From NCBI GenBank assembly GCA_022885665.1, contig JAGQDJ010000219.1:1-64000 (forward strand): a stretch of DNA of 64,000 bases, in the 5' to 3' direction. The notes under the pieces were generated by a model that was given only the letters and a program-made list of their open reading frames with translations, ran no database searches and was not told the DNA's origin. The position numbers and the translations under genes are program-made. Shown piece by piece: positions 14,801 to 29,800 of the stretch (positions are counted from its first letter, which is position 1; each line of letters starts with the position of its first letter). This DNA is from Triops longicaudatus. Taxonomy: Eukaryota; Arthropoda; Branchiopoda; Notostraca; Triopsidae.

Positions 14801-17800
14801 TACTCAACATTCAACGAACTAGGTGTCTCCTAGTCTTTCGATAAGTAAGCTTTCTCAGGATGGCAAAGACAACGCTTTTATTTTAACTTATTTCGCGGTA
14901 AATACTTCTTGACACACTTGAGCTGTGTTTGAGTTTTTACTACCAAAAGGTAACTCGAGAAGCTAGAAGCTCCGTTTTCTTCCAAAGAGATAGCAGAATG
15001 ACAGTGTTTTGTGTCTTGTGTATCGAAACAACGTTGACACTACAAGCATCCAAGCAAATACCGTGTTCAAGATTACCTAGCAAGCTCTGACCCTTTCCCC
15101 ATGTTAGAGCTTATGGGCTTTCGCAGTCGAGCTCGGAAGGGAGCNATACCGTGTTCAAGATTACCTAGCAAGCTCTGACCCTTTCCCCATGTTAGAGCTT
15201 ATGGGCTTTCGCAGTCGAGCTCGGAAGGGAGCGCGACTCAAAGAGAAGTGGGAAGAAAACGCAACTAACAAACTTAAACGCCCCCCACCGCAGGAAAAGT
15301 CTGTTAGCTTATTATCTCAGATTCTCCGTTCTGCGTATTTATCCAAGAGTATACTGTTCGGGTACTTTTCGAGTTTTGGCATGTCTTTACCATGCTGAAT
15401 CGAGACATACTGTAAATGAATAGAATTCTTACTTTTTGTTGCAAGAAATGAGGAAATTTGTATGAAATAAAATGTACTCGCCTCGACACGTTGGAAAACT
15501 AGTTTTGCCCACAATCAATGCACCACTGGTCTTTTGAAAATGCAAAACCTCGTTCACCGTTTGAAAAGCTATACTACGCCCGGTTGTCTACTGTTGCGAC
15601 ATCCAAAGGCAAAACAAGATTTACCATATGTTTATTTGCCTTCGGTGGCAGTTTATTGGCCGATTTTCTGTGTAAAACTTTCAATAAACAAGAGGAAGTC
15701 TACCAGTACAGTTTATAAACAAGCGCCCGCAAGCCGCACCTCTAGCGTTGTTTACCCCAGTGACGTCACGCTTGTCGTGATGGGGAAAATGACAAAAGTT
15801 TGTAAGTTAATAACTCCGGAACGGCTCCTCAAAGAAAAAAAAAATCGAAACAAAAATCCCGGCTTTAGAATAACGCGATTATAAGATGTCATCAAAATCT
15901 CAATATGCGTTTTTCATGTCTATTTATTTACGCATAGTCACGAGTGGTGTCATTTTGTTTATTTATACAGTGTGTAACTAAAAACTCAGCCACTGTTCTA
16001 ACGTCACGGCAGTTGGGCGCGAAAATTGTCCTCCATCTTCTTTCTTAGGCTTTGGCGATGGGAAATCTCATTAAAATGCAGTTAGAAAATGGCAAATAAA
16101 AACTAGTGTATGGTACTCAATTACATCACGTTCAGTAAATTATGGTTTAAACAATGAACAATTACAACTCAGCATATAAGCACACTAAAGAAAACAGTTT
16201 GGTTTCATAGAAAAGTTTGACGTAAACTTGGAATTTGCTACACGGAAAAAGGAAAACGTCTTCCTTTTCTGAAGTTTTGGTAAAAACGGTAATGTCTCCG
16301 GACTTCCGTTCACTAATTCAAAATGCGAACCCAGGCTGCTATGACCCAAAAACGTGTTTGCAAAAGCAAAAACTCGAGAACACTTTTCCCTTTTTTTTAA
16401 CTCGGTTTTTCAAACGATGAAGACGCCGTAAACCTAAATGAACTGTCGACTCAACATTGGTAGTAATGACTAAACATGCCCGCATCCGAGAAAAAAAAAT
16501 TACTGGGCGTATACTCTTGAAAACATATTCTTGAAAAAAGAGCGAGTCTTCTTTGAAAACAGAAAGAAACGTTATAGAAAATTTCGAGCTCGCTTTTCCT
16601 AGTCAAGCATGTAACAAACTTTGCCAGTATTTCAAGCGCGAATAGCAAGCTACAAAGATTGGTTTGACTTGTAAATGAACTCGTAGCCGTTTCTTCTTTC
16701 AATAACTTTTGTTTTGCTATGGTCTCTCGTTTTGTACCTTTTTTCAATTCCTACGCGGCAATTAGTTAGCTCTAAATCTAGACGTGTCAAGAAGTATTTT
16801 TAATCTCACACAAGCAAAAAAATAAATTAAAAAAAATACCAATAAAAAATAATAAAAAATAAATTAAAAAAATAAATAAAAAATACAAATAAAAAATAAT
16901 AAAAAATAAATAAAAAATACAAATAAAAAAATAATAAAAAATAAAAAAAAATAAAAAAATCACCTAAATTAAGTGAACAGGAAGTTTGAATATGCCATTC
17001 AGGTACTGTCTTCATTCTTAAACGAAATCTTTTTCCCCCGACTTTGTTGCTGTCGTTCCACACTAAGTGGAATTTGATTGAAAGACTCATCTCGATGCTG
17101 GTTTGTTGTTACTCCTTTTTTTTCTTTTCCTCTTCATTTTAGACTATGCTACGGTGGTGGAGTGCGACTTGTTTATCCGCAGCTTTGGTTCCATCAATGC
17201 CAATACTATGGTAAGTGAGTCACGGTCATAAAAAATGCTCTTTTCTCCTCAGAAACAGCGCTTTAAGCTACAAAGCCATTTTACTCCAGATCTGCACGAA
17301 ATACTTCCATTTCTTCACCATTTTTACGGGTACGAAACAGGGAAACATAAAAAGAAAAACGTTTTCCGGATTTTCCTTTTAACGTTATATACATTATACT
17401 TGCCATATACGCTCTTTACAAGCACCTAAGCTGTAAGGGCTGCAAACTTGTAGGAAAAAGTACTTAGCGTGTAGAGGCACAGTAATGGAAGCCACGATTG
17501 GTTGACTAGGTTTCGAAGCCTTTTAGAATTTTTTGGCTTCATGATTTAGTACTTTTCAACCAAACTTGCGTATCAGTAGCATTTACAATAAGACTTGTTA
17601 AAATAATAAAAAATAGTAAAAGTGAAAATAATAAAAAAGTAACTATTTAAGCGCCTTGATTTACCTTCCATGGAATGCAATTGCACTTCGTAGTTATTTT
17701 TAAATCGTATTCGTGAGAAGTCACGGTTATGCAGCAAAATAAGTAAATAAATATAACTGTAAACGATTTTGTTGTAAATTAAGAAGGGTATGTTGGTTTT

Positions 17801-20800
17801 CGAATTTGCTTTCGTGCGAACTTTCTTCGTCACCCCTGATGGCTCCATGCTACCTTCCGAAAGCCATAAGCTATACTGTAGGAAAAGGGTCGAAATGTTC
17901 TGGGTAACTTTGAACATCAAATCTGCCTCGATGCGAAAGGCTGAGATTGTTTCAGTCTCGTAGATATGAATATTGATCAATTTAATACCTGTATGCAAAA
18001 ATTGGACCCTCTAGCAATGGCAAAATTAATAAATTTTTCATCACTAAGTCGCGATTTTCCTGACTGCGCTCGCCTCCAAAAACTCATTAGCTATAACATG
18101 GAAAAAGGGTCAAAGTTTGCTGGGTAAATTTGAACATCGAATTTGCTCAGATTTGAGTTTTTGATTGTGTTTTTGATTTACTTGAAAGAAAGATTAATCA
18201 CTTTAGCACCGTTCTGAAAAAAAAGACCCTGTAACCGTCATCGTAGTCTTTTGGTAGTGAAACTTCGAAGACACACAAATGTGCCTTTTCCGTTGAGTTT
18301 CTTGTTGCCATAAATTGTGACATTTGATTTTAATATTTTTAGACATATTTTTATAATATTTAATATTTAATTATTTATCTGACGACACCTAGTTTGCTGC
18401 GTTGCGTAATTTAAGAGCATATTCCCACAAAATGTTCAAAATCTGTCTTCAGAATAATCCATTTGACGAAATCTGTTGCAAAGGAGCAATTTCCTATTTA
18501 CGAGAAAACTAACAACTAGTTATCTCTGGTAGATTGAAATTATTCGCTCGTAAAAGAAAAAGAAATGCTTTATTTCTGGCGTTCGCTTAGCAACTTTCTG
18601 AGTTACAACTTATCGCCAAACCGGAAAAATCATGAAACCTTTTGATGAAAGGCAAAACATCTGCGTGCACCAGACACACAAGTAACACACAAACGCAAGA
18701 AATCCAATTTACTTCTCACAGGGCCTGGGCTGTCAAGGGAAAAACTCCGAACAACGCCTTCGTAATTTTTACCGTGTTCCCTTCACGTAACCTTCAACAA
18801 ACTTGCGACGAACTTTGAGACATTCCTCTTTTCCAATCTGAAAAAAGGCCACAAGCGATAGCAACGCCCCTCTCTTCCCCAAAATAAGAAAAAAATCCAT
18901 CATTTGATTCAGTCTCCTGACAACACAATTGTTTTTCACGTTAAGCATTTCGTTAGAATCTACCGAAGAAATTTTCCTAGTTTGAAACCGAAGAAATGAT
19001 CAGAAATTGTTCGTGAAAGAAATACGGAGAAATACTCACTTTTGGGTTAAAAATGGAAAAATAGTGAGAAAATTTCCAAGCCGTGAGCACAAAGCGAAGA
19101 AATTACTAGAAATATTCGTTGCTCAAGGAGTAGAAATACTCAGAAATTTTAAATATCGGAATTCTAAAGGGAAAAAAAGTTTACATGATCCAATGTCTGT
19201 ACAAAAATCGAAGAAATAATAAAAAAATTCACTACGGGAATTTACGACCGAAGTAATACCAAGAAATATCAACATTTAGTTCTCCATTCGAAGATATATT
19301 CAAAAGATTTCACTATTGAAATTCGAAACCGAAGAAATAACTAAAAATACCTCTCAAATCAAAGCAATACTGAAAAACTTTCACTATCCGAGCTCGAAAA
19401 CGAAGAAATAACTAAAAATATCAACATTTAGCCCTCCATTTGGAAGAAGTACTCACAATTTTGCCTTTTGGAATTCAAAACTGGAAAAATTTTTTTAGAA
19501 ATATCGTTTGTCTCTGGTAAAATTGAAAGAATGCTCAGAAATTTTTACTGTCGCAAATCAAAACTGAAGAAATAACTAGAAATTTCCACATTCGACGCTT
19601 AAATCGAAGAAATAGCCAGAATTTATCTTTTCGTAATATCAAAACGGGAAGAAATAAGCAGAAATGCACACAATGAGATTCAAACCCAGAAGAAATACGC
19701 AGAAGTACTCGCTATTGTGACCCAAAACGGAAGAAATAAGCAAGAAACCTTCAAAGTTTGAAATTTATGACAGAAGAAATAACTAGAAATACTCATTTTT
19801 GGGGCTCAGGTGGAAGAAATACGCAACACTTTACATTCGGAGCTAAAAAAAACGAAGAAATAGCTAGAAATAATCCTTTTTTAAAATTCAACCCGGAAGA
19901 AATAAGCAGATATACTCGCTTTTGGAACTCGAAACGGAAGAAATAATCACAAATTTTCAAAGTTGGAAGTCAATAACCGACGAAATCCAGGAAATACGCT
20001 CTAATTTAGTACTGGAGCTCAAAACCAAAGAAATAACTAGAAATATTCATACTCAGGGCTCAAATCGAAGAAATATTAAGAAATTTCTATTTCTAAGAAT
20101 CCAAAATGCTGATTGAGTAAAAGTGTTCTTCTCGGTGGAAGGAACAGTTTTGTCATTTTTTGGGGGGTGAAGTACGAGTATTACTGCCGTGTAGGGTGAC
20201 AGACATTTCTGCCTTGAATCTTGCTAGAGCTTTGTTTGTTTAGTGCCGTCTTCCCCGCAAGCGAGTTCTGCTTACTTTGTTCACGCTCGACATCCCCACC
20301 GGTTAGCCAACATTCATTGTTGGTCTAACGCTGTTTAAGCTCAATTTTATGCTACCTAGCTACCCGCAGCATACACGCGACTCAGCAATGCGTAGGACGC
20401 GATCTACCGTCAACACGAAGACATTATTCCTCTCCCCACACGTCTCGATGTGGCTCACTCATCCGATGTAGAAAATGCATCGGTAATAAAGAAAGTTACA
20501 CCACAATCCTCGTCCTGATTTATTCCACAGATCGGTACCAAAAATTGATCGTGAAAAAGGGGGCTTTTTGCGTTACTAGTCCTTTATAGGGTCTTTATTA
20601 CCTTTCTACAACCTAGTAGTAAGTACATTCTTCCTTTTCGAAAAGAAGTGGATTTGCTTTTCCCTCGGTTCACTTTACATAATGAACCTAGTAACTGCCG
20701 CTTTACCACGAATTCTTTTTAGGGATTCGACGAAGGAAGTCTGTAGGGGGAGCAGGTGCCTATCACACGTCATCAAGTGTGCTGCTGGGGGAGGATCAAT

Positions 20801-23800
20801 TCACTTGGTCTAACGCTGAGAAGATAAGAAATTTCAACGAGAGAAGACGCAGAAAGAAAAAAAATGACGTCAAAGAGAAATAAAGCCAGCTTCGTGTAAT
20901 GTTGTGGTTTCTTTCTTGGGCACCTGGTGAGCCGGTGTGCGCTCTTTTGTGTGTGCGAAAGAAACGACACATTCAAAAGCAATTTTATTTTTAATTTTTA
21001 AAAAGGAGCGGATTTCTTTGAAGGAACTTAGAAATCCATTATGCAACTGAAGAAAACCTTTCTTATAGATAAAACTATACTCTAGTTTAAGTTGGAAATA
21101 AGCGTTGCGTAAATTATTTCTTAGGGCTGGTGATTGACTTTAAATAGTAATGCAAGATTCCAGGAATTAAGGCTGTTTTGATTAATGCGCTTGGCTGGTT
21201 TGTGAATAGGAGCTGATTTTCCATATACTCAAGACAAATGTGAGCAAAAGAATGTAGAAAGTTCACTAGGCTAAATTGTGTAGAAGAGGGACAGTTCATA
21301 CGCCGGACAAATCGTACAAAGATAATAGCTAATAAACTACCAACATTTTGGAGCTGGAAAAAATCGTACATTTAGTGGGTACAACGAAGTACAAAACAGG
21401 GAAAGTTTCGTCGAAAAAGAGTACAGCGTACATGCGAAAAAATTGTCACTTTGTAAGAAACGCGACCTATTAATTTTGTTGTACCGCTTAACGTACCTGC
21501 CGAAAAATGAAGCAAAAATACTTTTTGTGTAGAGGATAAATTGGAGAATAATGTCTTAAACGATGCTATAGAAATTCACTCTGATTTTGTAAGAGATTTT
21601 AGAACTGCAAAGTGTGGATTTAGTGCGCATTGGACTGACGCCCTTTTTACCACGAGGTAGCACTGCCTAGGTAATGCTACGCCCTACCCACAATTCAGAA
21701 TACCTGTACTTGACCACTCCTACAGACCAAAACATTACAGGAAAACGCTCTTACAGCGCTGCTTTTGCTTGTTGTCAATAAACATTTGGTCAAAATTTTG
21801 TCTAATTTTGCATAAGTGCTAAAGTTTCCAGCATGGACAGGGATTATAACTGCAAGTTTTCACATTTAATTTTCTTTTAAAGTAAAGAATGCAATCGAGT
21901 AGTTTCTTTACGGCAAAGCACAGAGACACGTCGTCGCACTTTCATGTCCAAATTGTGTACCGGGCATTTCATTTTTTTTTTTTTTTTGCGCACTTGGAAG
22001 AGCCACTACATTTTCATGGTCGTCTGGTTCTTGTTCTTCGTCTTCTCGGAACGTACTGTCACGTCACTAACTAACAGTTGGTTGGGTTTTACAATGACGT
22101 GGTCTTTCACGGGGGCCTGATCTTGCTAGGAAACATAAAGACTAAGGTAGCCAACGGAATCTGAATTCGCCATTGGCATACAATCTCCATTCGCTCTGGA
22201 GCTTTTCCCCAGTTTCTCTGTCGCCGCCTTTTTATGGCTTCTTTTTAACACAAACGAAATTAACGTAATCCCTTTGGTTTCGGAAGACTGACTTTCACTA
22301 GTCCAAAAAATCAAGGCAAAAAGGGAAACTACGCTAAAACGAAACAATTAACAAAGATTGGCGTGACAATATATAGCGTTCAACTAATTGGCTACTAGTC
22401 GTATATTTTGTAACTGTTCTGCAAAGTGGACAGGAAATAAACTTGTAAATCAACTTTGCGTAATACTGCTTACATTAACACAAACTTATATTGTTTAAGT
22501 TAAAATGTCTAAGTCATGGAAAGGTCGGATGTCATACGAAAGAATAGTTAACGGATAAATATTAGAGCGTTTCGAAGTTAGACAATCCACCGTTCTTAAC
22601 GAACTCATTGTAACTTTGAGCCAAAGTTCGTTTAGTATGTGTGTTTTAGCGGGAGACTTTTTGGATAAATCAAACTGATTTCTACAGCAAGTCTAACACA
22701 AGTTTTTGACTAACTTCTCAGAAATCAACTTTTCACCTTTCGCTGCCACGTGTCGGTAATTAACAAACTCAACAAATGACTGAAAGACGCATCAGAGCGT
22801 TTGAAAAACCTTTCCGGTTCATGGTAGGCTAGTACTGAATTCTGTTGATGCAATCAATAATTGGAAGAAGAGATGAACGTCTTAAAATGTAAACATATTT
22901 AAAAATAACACATTTCAAAGGAAAAAACTGTCTAAGTCGTAAAATGAAAACCATGGCAAAATAATAGAATGCTCTCGCATCATGTTTAGATGTTTTACTG
23001 ACTGCGACGCGCTTCTGTCCAAAAATCCGTAAGCTATAGCACAGGGAAAAGGTCGAAGATCATTGGGTAACTTTGAACACGAATATTTCCTTCAAATGAA
23101 AAGCTGCGAGTGTTTTGATTCAAACGGCAGAAATAACGGTCAATTTAGTATCTTTCTGGAAGAAACTGAGTCTCCACTGTCGCAGTTACCGTTTGGTAAA
23201 CAAACACACTGAAAAAGTACCAAAATCTTTAAGGGGCAGTACACTTCAGCTAGGGACCACGCAGTCCTATAGGTGGCATTGAAAGCACAGTGCATTTTCC
23301 ATTGCTTCCGTACGCCATCTACTGTTTTTTCGTCGCGAGAACGGAAATTGGCAAAAACTAGTCAGGTCATAACTCAAAAACTAATAGTCAGATTGCAATG
23401 CTAACTTCTTTAACGTTTTAAAAATAATCTCGAATAATGCCAAAGCCCAACTTGTAAAAATATTTTTTTTTTTAAATGCGCTTATTTGTTTTCATGTTAC
23501 AAATTTATGAAGCAACATTTCGCAAAAATCTCTTCGGGATGCACTAGATATTAAAGTCCTTTGCATCACTGTTAGAAAATTTCATGAAATATCGAGCTTA
23601 TTTCATGATATGACCTGAAAGTCTCCTGTGCTATTTGCCCATAAAGCCTTACGCGCACCGTAGACTTAAACGCTATTTCTATACGGCAAAAAACAGTAAT
23701 TTACCAGTAAGCGAAAACCCATGTAAAATTAATTACGTATTCATTAACTTGTATAACCTATACATATTCATTAACCTATATAAACATTAACGACGGCTTT

Positions 23801-26800
23801 CTTCCCTGCGTGTCTTACATCCGGGTTCAACTGCACTCAGTTTGCCCACGGCGGATATTAGTTTTTACAAGCCTTTAACGTTTTTCTCCTGTTTTACGCC
23901 CGGCTGCAATGGGTTTAACAACAGTGCACTTAAAAAAAGTATTATAAACGGAACACTGGCAAAAACTGGTGAAAAATGAAAGCACAGCAACTCTAGTATT
24001 TCCTTCGGAGATTACCTAATCTGGGCTTTTCAACCATCATAAACTTGCGCTCCTTCACGCTGCACATTTATCGCGTACACCAATTTTTGCAACATTAGGC
24101 TACGAGTGCCATTTCTGCCATGGCTGCTGGTATAGTACCGCAACAAAAGAACTTGGCCCAATGTTACACAAGCAAATACGGCAAAGAAAAATGCGTTGTC
24201 AAACATTCACCAAAGTACTGTATACCCCGAGTAGCCTACTTGGGAATTGGCACTACAGAGTGGCACCACACATGGGGCCCTTGACAGATGTTTATTGCCG
24301 TAACTTCGGAGCTCGATAAACTTAACGATCCTTTGAAAGCCGTGTCGCGTTACCCAATGAGGGAACGCGTGTCATTGTTGCATAACACTGCCTTTTTGTT
24401 GACACTTTTAATTTATTTTGTTTTTCTCTGGAGGACTATGAAGTAGACTTGTATTTGCGACAAACGTGGCATGACCAGCGATTGAACCATTCATCGATTA
24501 CGGAACCTTTGGATCTCAACGACCCCAATCTCGTCAAAGCGATCTGGAAACCCGAGGTTTACTTCCCCAATGCGAAACACGCCGAGTTCCAGTACGTCAC
24601 TGTGCCCAACGTGCTTGTCCGTATCAATCCCAACGGATTCATCCTCTACCAACTGAGGTAAGGTTTGTTTTTCTTCTTCCTTTTTGCAAGTTTCCAGAAA
24701 TTATGGCGCACTTTAAGTACTTTGTACCAAGTTGGTGTTTTTCTCCACGCTTGGTGACCACACAAACGTAAACAGTGACATAAAGCTCCTCCCACACAAG
24801 GGTAAATAGTAACATAAAGCGCCTCCTGTGGCGCACCTAACTGTGAAGGCAAAAACTTTGACATAGAATACGCCCTGCACGGTTCAAACAGATAGTTGAA
24901 TCCAAAATAATAAAAAAATAATAAAAAACAAACACTGGCTCGAGATTTCTTTTACGAGTGTTGTATGGAATGGTTTTATAAAAGTTGTCAAAACGGCGTC
25001 GCAGCCCGAGGGCATTGTGTTCCTCGAAAAAGGGGAACTGCGATCCGCAAGCATTTCGCTTTTCAACTCGAACCAAACGTTTCTTCGGGTAAAAAAAAAA
25101 AAAACGAAAAGAATACCTTTACTTTACTGATTTACCCTATGTTTCAATGGCAAAGTTTCAATTGGGTTGGTTCGTGTTTGAACTCACTGAAGTTGTGTAT
25201 TACTTTTTTTTATAGGTTGAAGTTGACCTTTTCCTGTATGATGGAGCTTTCAAAATTTCCACTGGACAATCAAGTCTGCACCATGGAAGTTGCGAGCTGT
25301 AAGTGTTTTCGTGATTAAAGTGCAACCTGCCTTTCCAAAAAGAAGAAAAAAAAACTTTATCCAAGTTTTGATTCACTGAGCAAGCCAAGACTTTTGGAGG
25401 TACTTTTGTTGTGTTCTTCCAACTTCACTAGGAATCCCTGAAGGGAAGCTAAACAGTCCAAATGTCAGGCAATTATTTTAACCCGCTTTGTAACTTAAAA
25501 TTGGTGTATACCTGATCGAGTTAGTGTTATTTCTGCCTGATCCAACTTACATGCCCGAATTTGCATTCATTTCCGTGTGTCCTTGAGCAAGCATATAAAC
25601 GACGAACTTGAGACAAGTTTTGATTAGGCTTTTGGGCCATTTTTACGCCAATCGCAAAAGTTAACGAGCGTAGAGACTTTGTTCGCCTTTCTTTCCCAAA
25701 GCCACTGCTTCCTATCGCCGTAGCTTTGCGATTTAATTGCTCGTATTGCTGTCGTCACGGAAGCAGTAGCACTCGTTGTCCCCCTAAAGCAGCCTCTTTC
25801 TACAAAAGGGGACATTATGATTTGCTTTTTGGATACCTTCGATGTCTTCCATCAAGTCTTACATGCCATTCTAAAGTTTTCATGACCGTCGCCTTGCATA
25901 ACGCTTCTAGGCTACGTTTTAACTTCCGAACATTCCGTGCCGGAATATAAAATCGTACCTAAAACGTTGGCCAAGTTGTTAACGACGGTAATAAAGTTTT
26001 CTTTCTTTTTTTCGTCACATCACTCAGTTTCGAAAACCATGAAAGAACTCCGGCTAACTTGGAAGACAACGGACGAGCCAGTGAAACTCCACCGGGATCT
26101 TCGCATGCCGCAATTCGAGATTGACAAGATCTTGGCTCGGAATTGTCAAGAAAGTTACCACATTGGTAAGTTTTGCATTTTAATCTGTTTTACAGAGTTG
26201 TGTTAAAGTAGCACAACGGTTTGTCGGATCCAGTTTACCCTTTCAGGGGGCTTTGGGGTTAATTCTCACGGGACAAGGAAATCCTGAACTTTAATCTGCC
26301 TTTGCATAATGCAAAGAGACAATGGTTCCGGAGAAAAGCGAACTTTTCGAGGAACAAAGAATAAGAAAACCACGACATGTGCATCACAAATTACTTCTCG
26401 CGTAATAAACTCATTAAGGCCCAAATCCTAGGCAGTGCTGGGTGCAGCAGTAAGGGGCTAATGATGCCCAACACAAGGGGGGGGGGAAATTGGTTAGTTA
26501 GTGAACATTATCATCTATTTCGCAGAGTATTCATTAAGGTTTCATAATGAACCTCCGATAAGCAACATTGATTAATACTAATTCCCAAACGTGCCACTTA
26601 TTTCCGGATATCGTTAGACTCAACACGAGCTATATGAATCAGGGAATGAATCAGCGAATCATTCAAATTAGTGTTTTGAATCAGATGATTTTTCTGGTTT
26701 GCGAAACTGAGATGATATCTTAGCAACGATTTTTGCCCTGGCTTGAGGGAGTCAGCTTTGGAAAGAGAGCCATCTAGCGGGAGTTAATCGAAGCTGCTAT

Positions 26801-29800
26801 CTGTTACGTAAAGTAGCTTTGGCCTTTTAGAGTTATAACTTGTGTGCCATTTAGAGTTATCTCACTTAACAGCTGCGTGGGTTCTTAAAGGTCGGACCAC
26901 TGTTCACACTGACCTTTAAAAATGTGTGCATCCATGCGACGGTCTGTGCTTCAGCAAAGTTATCTTGGTGAAAGTCAACTTTACTTAGTTTAGCATCCTC
27001 TCTTCTAGGACATTCCGGCCTTTTATTTTGAATTTGATTTTTTATTACATTTAAAAATTACCAATAATATTACCAATATCTCTGTGTAAAGTTAACTGAT
27101 GGGATCGAGTTTTCCCCAGAAATTACGATCAAGGGTGGAGAATTTTCGTGATAAGCTGCTGAAAGTTGTCAATCGTTATTGTTCTTACATGTATCGATAT
27201 TGTAACACGTTTAGATAACAAGCTTTTCATGTCTGTCATGCGAAAAGCTCTGGAAGATGTTAATTCTTTCGAAAACCGAGGGAAAATATAGAAAAATCTC
27301 GTAATGAATTGTCTTTAGGGACTGTCGCCGTCAGAATCGCGCTAACGATGACAGGGAACTGTTCTGTTTTTACAAGGCAATTTGCTCACTTCAGATAATT
27401 TTGATGAAGCAAAATACAGAGGACAATAGGTTATACTCATTCATTGTTAGTGCTTTACTTTTAACTTAATTTTACAACAATCAAATCGTGTGCTGAAGAA
27501 ATAGGTCTGGTTCAAAGGGAGGTCGAAAAGGGACTAACTGTTACAGGCTGGGTGCAGGGGATTTCATTATCACCAATAATGAATTTTAGAGTTACGGTGG
27601 GAGGCTACGAAATTTAACTGTTGAGTAACAATGAAATTAAACATAGTGGATATTTTGTCTATCGTGCTGTTTCTATCCACTACAAGGCACATCAAACATA
27701 CACAAAAAACCTTTCGTGCTTTAGCACGGAACAGGGACATAAAATTAAAAAAATACTTGCACTGAATTTCAGAGTCTTTTTTTACTTTAATTTTCCGTGA
27801 CTTTTTCCACGACTTTTCCCATGACTTTTTTCCATGATTTTCATTCACACAATGAATAAATACTTTGGTAACTAGTTTCTCGGGAATACCTGCGTAATTA
27901 CTTTATGAGTCCACCTTGTGTTACATGAACAGGTATGCTATGTATGACTACAATCTCTATGAAGAACGCGTGTTCGTCTGGTTAAGTATGTGACTCTGAC
28001 GTTCATACCCGCGGAAACATCAGCATCAAGCGATTTCACGCATACTTGCATCACCCTTGCGGACCTTACAAAGCGCAAAGGGTTATTATCCATCGCTATA
28101 TTACAAGAGGACTTTATAACAATCAGAATTCTGATAGCGTGACGCCAATCTCTTCCACAATAGCACGAGAGAGATTACGCTCTACTGACACAACAAAAGT
28201 ATCCAATTCTGACGTAGAGTGCAAAGTCACGTAACGTTATGAGCCACACTCCAACAGAGGGCCTGCCCAACCCCCCTTTTTCCCCCCTAACACCCACTTC
28301 TTTAGAAAAGAAAGCTGTAGCCACGCGGTCTTCTGACACGTCTCAATGCCAGCTTCCACACTAATGAGGATAATTACTCTCCAACTTGGTGGCGAGACGC
28401 GTAGAAGGGTATACAGTCTTGCCCACACAAAGTTTACTTGGCCACGTTCCCCGCAATGTTTCCATGCTAATCCGGCAGCCGCCTGGCTTTAGAAGCTTTT
28501 CATTAAGAGACAGCAGTGCCATGACCTATTTGGCCCGCAGCTAATGAAGAAATTTAAACCGAAACGTATTTTAAGTGTCATTAAATCCTAAAATTTCCGA
28601 GGATGGCTCTTATTTCTGCTTTCAGCACTGTACCAGACAGTTGTAAGAGACGCTATTCCCCATGAGATTCAATGCAAATCGGTTTAATCCGTTCTTTTGA
28701 TCTCGGACCAAGCCCTGAATAAGTTAATTTAAAAATGGGGGAAAAATAAATAAAAATATGGGATCTGTCAGAATGTGTTTTAAACCAGGTATTGACCAGT
28801 TTTGTTCAATCAGTGACTGTCAAGACCATTCTAGGTTACATAAATCTTCGATTTTTTTGCCTGTTACATATCCGCCCACTTTCGATCTATATTCGCTATT
28901 TCTCAGCAACTGTTCTCATACACAATAGCTTTTTTTGTCAAAAAATTGCAACTTATTTTTTTTTTAAATTCATTTTATTTTTGGTTTCTTAAATTTTTAA
29001 ACTCTTATTTTTTAAAAGATTTTAAATTCTTTTTCAGTGCTTTTTTAATCCTTTTTTATTTTTCTATTTTTATTTCTTATTGCTAAATTCCTTGTTATAT
29101 TAGTTTCACATTCTTTCTAAATTCTTTTTATTTTTTTCTAATTTTTTAAAAATATTTTGTTTTTTAAGCGGTTCATTGTGCGAGTTCGCCATTCAATGCG
29201 TTCGTTAAACGGAGCAACCATTGCATATTAAGTCTAAATAGTTATTTGTGAAGATACTTACGAATAGTCTTTTTAAAAGTGTGTCAACCTAATTCAGTAT
29301 ATAATGTACTGGCAGTTGTCAGTCACTAGCGAAGAAATTCAACTCGTAAATCGTCACTCTATAGCTCATCATTTTATAACTTGTCTCTCTTTTGCTTTCC
29401 CTTTCTTAGGAAATTATAGCTGTTTAATGGCTGAATTTTATCTCCGTCGATCGATTAGCTTCCACGTGGTCCAGAGTTATTTGCCAACTATTTTGATCGT
29501 CGTCATTTCCTGGGTCTCGTTCTGGATGGACGTCGATTCAGTGCCAGCCAGAACCACTTTGGGGATTACCACATTGCTCACCGTGTCTTCCAAATCATCG
29601 GGTAAGCCTCAAACCCAACTTGAAACCCCGCCTTCTCCATTTTGAAATGGATGATATTGCTTTTTAAAAATTAAATCTATAATTACTTTTGATTCAAACC
29701 CACGTTGAACATTCGTGCTTTTCTAGGAAAACTTGCTTTGAAAAATAAATAAATAGCAATCAATACAAATTTGAATAAAATAAAAAATATGAATAAATAA

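Noticed and set aside
15189..15398. 69-aa frame repeated in all three TTAA elements (also 32344-32553 and 61949-62212)
   Set aside because: Conserved only because the DNA is repeated; substitutions look unselected and it resembles no transposase.
16827..17090. Hydrophobic minus-strand frame rich in F, Y and I
   Set aside because: Translation of an AATAAA-like simple repeat, not a membrane protein.
19007..20116. Several repetitive + strand frames
   Set aside because: They follow the minisatellite units; frames shift between units, and there are no splice sites or homology.
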